A stretch of 9,805 bases of DNA from Alphaproteobacteria bacterium (GTDB lineage: Bacteria; Pseudomonadota; Alphaproteobacteria; Rhizobiales; Devosiaceae): the NCBI GenBank assembly GCA_018820005.1, contig JAHJOS010000643.1, positions 1 to 9,805 on the forward strand. The letters are read 5' to 3'. The notes beneath the pieces were generated by a model, which worked only from the letters and a program-made list of their open reading frames with translations, had not been told where the DNA came from and searched no databases. The first letter of the stretch is position 1; every line of letters begins with the position of its first letter. This document shows positions 4,558 through 9,805 of the stretch, one piece after another. Made by a program: the position numbers and the translations under genes.

Positions 4558-6954
4558 ATGGCGCTCCTCCCCCGCACCGTTTCAGGCAAGCTTGTTCTGG
4601 CATCTGGAATATCCATCGCGCTCATACTGACCGCCTATACGACCTTCAACGTCCTGTCTGCCAAGAACCGGACCGAAGATCAGGTGATGGCGCTGGCGAC
4701 CCAGACAGCGACCAGTGTGGCCAACCAGCTTGCGATCAACCTGACCGAGGCAACGTCGGCTGGCACGGCCCTGGCCGCCACCATTTCGGGCTACATGAGC
4801 GAAGCTGTGACCACGCGCAGCAATGTGGTCGCGCTGCTGCAGCAGGTGGCGCCGCAGTATGACTTCGTGTTCGGGTCCTGGATGATGGAACTGCCCGACC
4901 CGACGGCTCCCCGCTTGCTCACGGGCACGGAGGGAACCAATGACCAGGGCGTTTTCACCGCCTACTGGACCAAGGATGACGCCGGCAAGATGGGCTTTTC
5001 GACCTGGTCGATCAATGTCGAAGACGAGTATTATGCCGGCCCGATGAGCACCAAGAAGACACTCATCACCTCCCCCTATTTCTCGGCCAGCGGCGAGAAC
5101 CTGCTGACGTCGGTATCCTCGCCCGTCACGGTTGACGGCACCATCGTGGGTATCGCCGGCGTCGATATCCGGCTGAACGACCTGACGGCGTTGCTGGCCA
5201 ATCTGCACCCTTTCGAGGGGGGCAGCGTCATGCTGATTGCCAGCAACGGAAACTGGCTCGCCAACCCTGACAAGACCAAGCTGACCACCGCCTATGCCGA
5301 CCCCGGCGCCGATCTGGTGAGCCAGGCGCTGGCCGACGGCAAGATGCGGGTTATCCGCGACATGCCCGATGGCGCTGTGCGGCTGGTCTATCCCTTTACC
5401 GCACCGGGCATGAACACCACCTGGGCTGCCATTCTGGACGTGCCGGCAGCGATCTTTAATGAACCGGTGTGGCAGCAGATCCAGTCTGCCATTATCGGCG
5501 GCGTCATCATCCTGCTGGTGAGCCTGGGCGTGATCGCGGTGACGTCCCGCACGATCGTCAGAAAGCCGATTGCGCGCCTGTCCCAGACCATGAACGAACT
5601 GGCCAAGGGCAATCTCGAGGTCAAGGTGCACGACACCGAACGCACCGACGAGATGGGCACCATGGCCCGCACCGTCGAGGTGTTCCGCGACAATGCCAAC
5701 AAGGTCAACGATATGAGCGCAGCCGAAGCTGTGCGCATCATCGCCGACGAGGACGCACGACGCCAGATGATGAGCGCCCTGCAACAGGCCTTTGGCAATG
5801 TTGTTGATGCCGCCATCGCCGGCGATTTCTCCAAGCGGGTCAACGCAGAATTCCCCGATCAGGAACTCAATGGACTGGCTAGCAGCGTCAATAGCCTGGT
5901 CAAGACTGTCGAGAGCGGCCTGAGCGAAACCGGACGGGTGCTCAAGGCACTGGCCAACACCGATCTGACCGAGCGCATGCAAGGCAATTATCAGGGCGCC
6001 TTTGCCCATCTGCAGGCCGACACCAATGCGGTTGCCGACCGGTTGAGCGATGTGGTCAACCGGCTGCAGGATACGTCGCAGTCCCTGCGCACGGCGACTG
6101 GCGAAATCCTGGCCGGCGCCAACGACCTGAGCGAGCGCACCACCAAGCAGGCCGCCACCATCGAGCAAACCTCGGCAACCATGGAGCAGCTGGCGGCAAC
6201 GGTTCTGGCAAATGCCAACAAGTCCGGCACCGCCAGCCTCAAGTCGCAGTCGGTTTCCCAGACCGCAGAAGAGGGCGGCGTGGTCATGGACAAGGCGACC
6301 GGCGCCATGGAAAAGATCACCAGCTCCTCGGCCAAGATCTCCAATATCATCGGCTTGATCGACGATATCGCCTTCCAGACAAATCTGCTGGCGCTGAACG
6401 CCTCGGTGGAAGCGGCGCGGGCGGGCGATGCCGGCAAGGGCTTTGCCGTCGTGGCCGTAGAAGTGCGGCGCCTGGCGCAATCGGCCGCTTCGGCGTCGGC
6501 AGACGTCAAGGTGCTCATAGAAGAAAGCGCAACCGAAGTGGCGGGCGGCTCGCGGCTGGTGGCCGAGGCTGCTGGCAAGCTTGAGGCGATCCTTGAGGGC
6601 ATTCGCGAGAACAGCCTGATCATGGAAGGCATTGCACGCGAGAGCAAGGAGCAGGCTGCAGCGATCGAGGAAGTCAACGTCGGCGTGCGCCAGATGGACG
6701 AGATGACCCAGCACAATGCTGCCCTCGTCGAAGAGATCAACGCAGCCATCGAGCAGACCGAGAGCCAGGCCTCCGAGCTGGACCAGATCGTGGCCGTGTT
6801 CGCCACCCATGGCGCGGCATCGAGCCGGGCACCGGCCCGCGCCCCTGCGGCGGCACGACCGACCCCAGCGCCAGCGGCCCCGGCGCGAAAGGCAGCCAAG
6901 CAGTATCTCAGCCAGGGCAACGCCGCCATCTCGGCCGACTGGAACGAGTTCTAG
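4558..6954 (+). CDS. Methyl-accepting chemotaxis protein (second of tandem pair)
   Basis: This is a second inner-membrane chemoreceptor, 798 residues from ATG 4558. Membrane helices are at about residues 12-32 and 310-329. The periplasmic part (about 280 residues) is a double-Cache type sensor: a membrane-distal module with EYYAGPMSTKKTLITSPYF (157-175) and the strand GIAGVDI (198-204), then a second module with GGSVMLIASNGNWLANP. The amino-acid-sensor motif RxWY is absent; only W150, Y158/Y159 and D203 recall it, so no ligand is assigned. HAMP 1 is about 330-385, with HAMP-like units after it (GDFSKRV, TDLTERM). The signalling domain has the methylation site AATIEQTSAT (Glu 536, Gln 537) and a hairpin tip identical to the first receptor. 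An Ala/Pro-rich linker leads to the C-terminal DWNEF. No strong Shine-Dalgarno site precedes 4558 (only GGA at 4545-4547), so the start is less sure than the gene. The start choice rests on the unlikely, cysteine-rich upstream extension and on position relative to helix 1. Confidence 0.93.
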   Translation: MALLPRTVSGKLVLASGISIALILTAYTTFNVLSAKNRTEDQVMALATQTATSVANQLAINLTEATSAGTALAATISGYMSEAVTTRSNVVALLQQVAPQYDFVFGSWMMELPDPTAPRLLTGTEGTNDQGVFTAYWTKDDAGKMGFSTWSINVEDEYYAGPMSTKKTLITSPYFSASGENLLTSVSSPVTVDGTIVGIAGVDIRLNDLTALLANLHPFEGGSVMLIASNGNWLANPDKTKLTTAYADPGADLVSQALADGKMRVIRDMPDGAVRLVYPFTAPGMNTTWAAILDVPAAIFNEPVWQQIQSAIIGGVIILLVSLGVIAVTSRTIVRKPIARLSQTMNELAKGNLEVKVHDTERTDEMGTMARTVEVFRDNANKVNDMSAAEAVRIIADEDARRQMMSALQQAFGNVVDAAIAGDFSKRVNAEFPDQELNGLASSVNSLVKTVESGLSETGRVLKALANTDLTERMQGNYQGAFAHLQADTNAVADRLSDVVNRLQDTSQSLRTATGEILAGANDLSERTTKQAATIEQTSATMEQLAATVLANANKSGTASLKSQSVSQTAEEGGVVMDKATGAMEKITSSSAKISNIIGLIDDIAFQTNLLALNASVEAARAGDAGKGFAVVAVEVRRLAQSAASASADVKVLIEESATEVAGGSRLVAEAAGKLEAILEGIRENSLIMEGIARESKEQAAAIEEVNVGVRQMDEMTQHNAALVEEINAAIEQTESQASELDQIVAVFATHGAASSRAPARAPAAARPTPAPAAPARKAAKQYLSQGNAAISADWNEF

Positions 6955-6972
6955 ACACTGCCGATATAAACC

Positions 6973-7000
6973 TGTTGCCCCGGTTCGCGCCGGGGCAACA
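6973..7000. terminator. Strong hairpin after the second chemoreceptor, probable terminator
   Basis: TGTTGCCCCGG at 6973-6983 is the exact reverse complement of 6990-7000, an 11-pair GC-rich stem with the six-base loop TTCGCG. It starts 18 bases after the receptor stop. The downstream side (ATCGTATCCCC) has no real T run, so termination would be weak or factor-assisted. It could instead protect the 3' end of the mRNA. Confidence 0.5.
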
Positions 7001-7027
7001 ATCGTATCCCCTGGGGCCGCCAAGCCC

Positions 7028-7057
7028 TTGAGACAGACACATAGTCTGGCGTAAACG
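7028..7057 (+). promoter_or_regulatory. Weak sigma70-type promoter candidate for folC
   Basis: TTGAGA at 7028-7033 matches five of six bases of the -35 consensus. TAAACG at 7052-7057, 18 bases on, is a poor -10 (three of six). A short perfect inverted repeat, CAGAC-N5-GTCTG (7034-7048), lies in the spacer and could be an operator. The position, after the receptor's hairpin and about 30 bases before folC, suits a promoter, but the -10 match is weak. Confidence 0.25.
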
Positions 7058-7088
7058 GAGGTTCCCCTCGTCTTGGGCAGGAACTCCC

Positions 7089-8381
7089 ATGTCGCGCACC
7101 GATGCCATCCTCAAACGCCTTTCGGGGCTGCACCCCAAGCTGATCGATCTCTGCCTGGACCGCATGCTGCCGCTGCTGGACGAGCTGGGCAATCCGCAGG
7201 ACAAACTGCCACCGGTGATCCATGTGGCTGGGACCAATGCCAAGGGCTCCACCATCGCCTATCTGCGGGCGTTTCTCGAAGCCGCCGGCAAGCGCGTTCA
7301 CGTCTATAACTCCCCTCATCTGGTGCGTTTCAACGAGCGCATCCGCCTGGCCGGCAGACTGGTCGATACCCGCCGGCTCAATGCGACGCTGGAGCGGGTC
7401 GAGGCTGCCAATGCCGGGCGGTCGATCACGTTTTTCGAGGTAACGACGGTGGCGGCCATGCTGCTTTATGCCGAGACCGAGGCGGACTATCTGCTGCTCG
7501 AAACCGGCATGGGCGGCACCTATGACACCACCAATATCGTCAAGCAGCCGTTGGGCGTGATCATTACCCCGGTCGACCTCGATCATCAGGGGTTCCTGGG
7601 CAATACCATTGCCGAGATCGCGGTGAGCAAGGCCGGCATTCTCAAGCGCGGCAGCAAGGCGGTGATCGGGCTGCAGCAGCCCGAAGGCCGCGCGGTGATC
7701 GAGCGGGCAGCCCATCGCCTGGGTGTGAGGCCGATCTGGCAGGGCGAGGATTTCCATGGGCAGTCCCAGGATGGCCGGCTGGTCTTTTCTGACGAGGACG
7801 GGCTGCTCGACCTGCCGCCGCCCGCGCTGATCGGGGCGCATCAGTTCCACAATGCGGCGCTGGCGATTGCGGCGACGCGGCACTTCGACCTGCCGGTCAG
7901 CGCGTCAGAAATCGCTGCGGGGCTGCGCAGTGTGGTGTGGCCGGCGCGGATGATGCCGCTGCGCGGTCGTCTGCGCGACATGCTGCATGAGGGCAGCGAA
8001 CTCTGGCTCGACGGCGGGCATAATGTGCATGGCGCCACCGCGCTGGCCGCGGCCATTGCCGAGATGAACCGGACGCGCCCGGCGCCGCTGGTGCTGATCA
8101 TGGGCATGATGAACACCCGCGATCCCGCGGCGTTCCTGGCCCCTTTTGCCGGTCAGGTGCAGCAGATCTATACGCTGACCGTGCCGGGGGAACCCAATTC
8201 GCACAAGGCCGACGACATCGCGGCCAAAGCCCGCGGCGCAGGGTTTGCCGCGAGCCCGAAACGCTCGATCCTGTCGGCGCTTGAAGCTGCTGCAGCGGTG
8301 CCCAATGCCCGCGTGCTGATCTGCGGCTCGCTCTATCTGGCCGGCGACGTTTTGGCCAAAAACCATACGCCGCCGGACTGA
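7089..8381 (+). CDS. folC: Bifunctional dihydrofolate synthase / folylpolyglutamate synthase
   Basis: FolC adds glutamate to dihydropteroate and then extends the glutamate chain of folates, using ATP, in the cytoplasm. The protein has 430 residues, normal for the family. Mur-ligase-type motifs in order are the ATP loop GTNAKGST (48-55), SPHLVRFNERIRL (75-87), GGTYDTTN (142-149), TPVDLDHQGFLG (160-171), KAGILKRG (181-188, with the Lys that is carbamylated in relatives), HQFHNAALA (251-259), WPARM (284-288), DGGHN (308-312), GMMNTRDP (339-346) and CGSLYLAGDV near the end. Two of these differ from the usual forms GTNGKGS and GGRLDATN. The start ATG 7089 follows AGGA at 7079-7082 by six bases. 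In many Alphaproteobacteria folC directly follows accD; here two chemoreceptor genes lie between them. Its stop is 13 bases from the stop of the convergent GH3 gene, with no terminator between. Confidence 0.96.
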   Translation: MSRTDAILKRLSGLHPKLIDLCLDRMLPLLDELGNPQDKLPPVIHVAGTNAKGSTIAYLRAFLEAAGKRVHVYNSPHLVRFNERIRLAGRLVDTRRLNATLERVEAANAGRSITFFEVTTVAAMLLYAETEADYLLLETGMGGTYDTTNIVKQPLGVIITPVDLDHQGFLGNTIAEIAVSKAGILKRGSKAVIGLQQPEGRAVIERAAHRLGVRPIWQGEDFHGQSQDGRLVFSDEDGLLDLPPPALIGAHQFHNAALAIAATRHFDLPVSASEIAAGLRSVVWPARMMPLRGRLRDMLHEGSELWLDGGHNVHGATALAAAIAEMNRTRPAPLVLIMGMMNTRDPAAFLAPFAGQVQQIYTLTVPGEPNSHKADDIAAKARGAGFAASPKRSILSALEAAAAVPNARVLICGSLYLAGDVLAKNHTPPD

Positions 8382-8394
8382 TCGACAGGTCGTG

Positions 8395-9805
8395 TCAGTA
8401 TCTTGCCTGGTCGCTGCCCATGAAGGGATCGACCGGGCTGCTGCCGGCAAAGGGCTTGCGGCCCATCAGCGCGTCGACCACGGCGGCCTGGATGGCTTCT
8501 GATGACCCATAGGCATTGATATAGGCCGGCACGCGCGGGGCGTCGTAGAGATAATAGGGATAGCCCAGCGAGATCATCAGCGTTGGCAAATCGTGCCAGT
8601 AGCGGCGCATCCCACCGAACACCGAGCCGGTCAGCTTGACCCAATCAAGGAAGATGCGGCTGCGGGTGAGCGTGGTCTCTTCGGCGAAGAGATAAAGCAC
8701 CAGATCGAAATCGGTTGGCTTGATGTCGAGGTCGGGGGTGAACATGGTCACCTCAAAGCCCTCGGCAGCGAGCCGGTCGGGGAGGCTGAGCGGCAGGGGC
8801 TGCGGCACGAAGGGCACCACCGCGCCGCCGGAGAACACCAGCACGCGGCGCTGGCGCAGCGGCGAGAGCGGCAGCAGATTGCGCACATCCTTGACCAGCG
8901 TGGGCACGCGGGCCGTCACGCTGGTGGCCGTGGCCAGGTGCTCATCGGAGCCGATCAGGCGCGCCACATCTTCAAGCGCGGCCATGCCGGCATTGTTGTG
9001 CAACCCGAGCGCGGCCTTGAGCGCCAGTACGCGGGTGACAGCCTCGTCGACCCGCTCCTGGTTAAGTCGCCCATCGGCCACGGCCTTGACCAATCGCATC
9101 AGGTCGGCATTGGGATCGTCACTGAACAGGATGACATCGCAGCCCGAGATGATGACTTCGGGCAGGGTGTCGTCGCGCGGACCCCAATCGCCCAGCCCGG
9201 CCATTGGCGTGGCATCGGAGACGATCAGGCCGTTGAAACCGAGTTCGCGGCGCAGCAGATCCTGGTTGAGCAATCGCGAGATCGAGGCCGGGCGATAAGC
9301 CTCGGCGCCGCAATCGGGATCGATGGCGCGGGCATAGGCCGGCAGCGCGATATGGGCCGACATGATGGAGAGCACGCCTGCATCGATGGCCTTGCGATAG
9401 AGCCGGCCGAAGCTGGCTTCCCAATCAGCCATCGACAGCGGATTGACGGTGGTGACCAGATGCTGGTCGCGGTCGTCATAGCCCTCACCGGGCCAATGCT
9501 TGGCCGTGGCGGCGACGCCATTGGCCTGGAAGGCGGCAATCTGGGCCAGGGCGTGGCGCTCGACCTTGTCGATATCGCTGCCATAGGAACGGGTGCCGAC
9601 AATGGCGCTGCGCCAGGCGACATTGAGATCGATGACGGGCGTAAAACTCCAGTTCAGCCCGATGGCGCTGGCCTCGCGCGCCATCAGGGTGGAAATGGCG
9701 GTAGTGGCCTCAAGGTCATCGACGGCGGCCAGCCCGAGCGGATTGGGCACGCTGGTGCCCAGAGCCAAGCTCATGCGGCTGCCCTCAAGATCGGCGCTGA
9801 CCAGC
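8395..9805 (-). CDS. Glycoside hydrolase family 3 protein, NagZ-like (5' end outside window)
   Basis: GH3 enzymes remove terminal sugars, with an Asp nucleophile forming a glycosyl-enzyme intermediate. The frame stays open to the right edge: codons before the ATG at 9774 read LVSADLEGSR, matching the family segment usually seen as ADQEGGR, so the true start lies outside. Numbering from ATG 9774, the catalytic domain shows GTRSYGSD (60-67), KHWPGEGYDDRDQH (92-105), SAHIALPAYA (139-148) and GLIVSDATPMAGLG (182-195), where D187 is the expected nucleophile. The D103-Q-H105 unit sits where NagZ enzymes carry their Asp-His acid/base pair. From about residue 285 a second alpha/beta domain follows, ending in GYPYYLYDAP and PAYINAYGSSEA, as in two-domain GH3 proteins; the short single-domain NagZ of enterobacteria lacks it. 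This suggests an N-acetylglucosaminidase or related exo-glycosidase. Substrate and cell location cannot be told, because any signal peptide is outside the window. Confidence 0.9.
   Translation of the reverse strand, partial: LVSADLEGSRMSLALGTSVPNPLGLAAVDDLEATTAISTLMAREASAIGLNWSFTPVIDLNVAWRSAIVGTRSYGSDIDKVERHALAQIAAFQANGVAATAKHWPGEGYDDRDQHLVTTVNPLSMADWEASFGRLYRKAIDAGVLSIMSAHIALPAYARAIDPDCGAEAYRPASISRLLNQDLLRRELGFNGLIVSDATPMAGLGDWGPRDDTLPEVIISGCDVILFSDDPNADLMRLVKAVADGRLNQERVDEAVTRVLALKAALGLHNNAGMAALEDVARLIGSDEHLATATSVTARVPTLVKDVRNLLPLSPLRQRRVLVFSGGAVVPFVPQPLPLSLPDRLAAEGFEVTMFTPDLDIKPTDFDLVLYLFAEETTLTRSRIFLDWVKLTGSVFGGMRRYWHDLPTLMISLGYPYYLYDAPRVPAYINAYGSSEAIQAAVVDALMGRKPFAGSSPVDPFMGSDQARY

Noticed and set aside
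4582..7023. An 813-codon open frame on the - strand opposite the second chemoreceptor, with similar long antisense frames opposite accD and the first receptor
   Set aside because: The translations are rich in Gly, His and Arg with no recognisable domain, and each lies fully antisense to a clear gene. High-GC codon bias removes stops from such frames.
1628..7088. Mobile element carrying the two chemoreceptors
   Set aside because: No transposase, integrase, terminal inverted repeats at the ends, or tRNA attachment site is visible, and base composition looks like that of the flanking genes.
8382..8394. Bidirectional terminator between folC and the GH3 gene
   Set aside because: Only 13 bases separate the stop codons and no hairpin or T run is present; any termination signal must lie inside the coding regions.

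Overview
The window looks like chromosomal DNA from a high-GC alphaproteobacterium, most likely of the order Hyphomicrobiales (a Devosia-like organism is my best guess, made from memory of protein style and not from a search). The reasons are the trpA-accD-folC gene order typical of Alphaproteobacteria, an AccD of the rhizobial type without zinc-ribbon cysteines, chemoreceptors ending in a DWxEF-type pentapeptide, and an intergenic palindrome of the kind common in this order.

Layout. Bases 1-532 hold the last two thirds of trpA (tryptophan synthase alpha), cut by the window edge. accD (acetyl-CoA carboxylase carboxyltransferase beta subunit) follows at 644-1627. Two large tandem methyl-accepting chemotaxis proteins (MCPs) come next, at 1729-4254 and 4558-6954, and then folC (dihydrofolate/folylpolyglutamate synthase) at 7089-8381. 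All of these are on the + strand. A glycoside hydrolase family 3 gene lies on the - strand, converges on folC with only 13 bases between stop codons, and runs off the right edge.

How the parts relate. trpA, accD and folC are housekeeping genes for tryptophan, fatty-acid and folate synthesis, and they are commonly clustered in this class. The two chemoreceptors interrupt that cluster. They have different periplasmic sensor domains but nearly the same cytoplasmic half, including 58 consecutive identical residues at the signalling tip, so they should feed the same chemosensory array. Each appears to be its own transcription unit. The first has a CtrA-like box and a good ribosome binding site upstream. 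A 303-base gap between them holds a long near-perfect hairpin, a Rho-independent terminator and three helically phased TTGTGC repeats just before the second start. A strong hairpin follows the second receptor, and a weak promoter candidate precedes folC.

I see no insertion sequence, CRISPR array, tRNA, rRNA or phage gene. I found no clearly new multi-gene system. The most notable points are the receptor pair inside the housekeeping cluster, the unusual regulatory DNA between the two receptors, and the atypical motifs in AccD, FolC and the GH3 enzyme.
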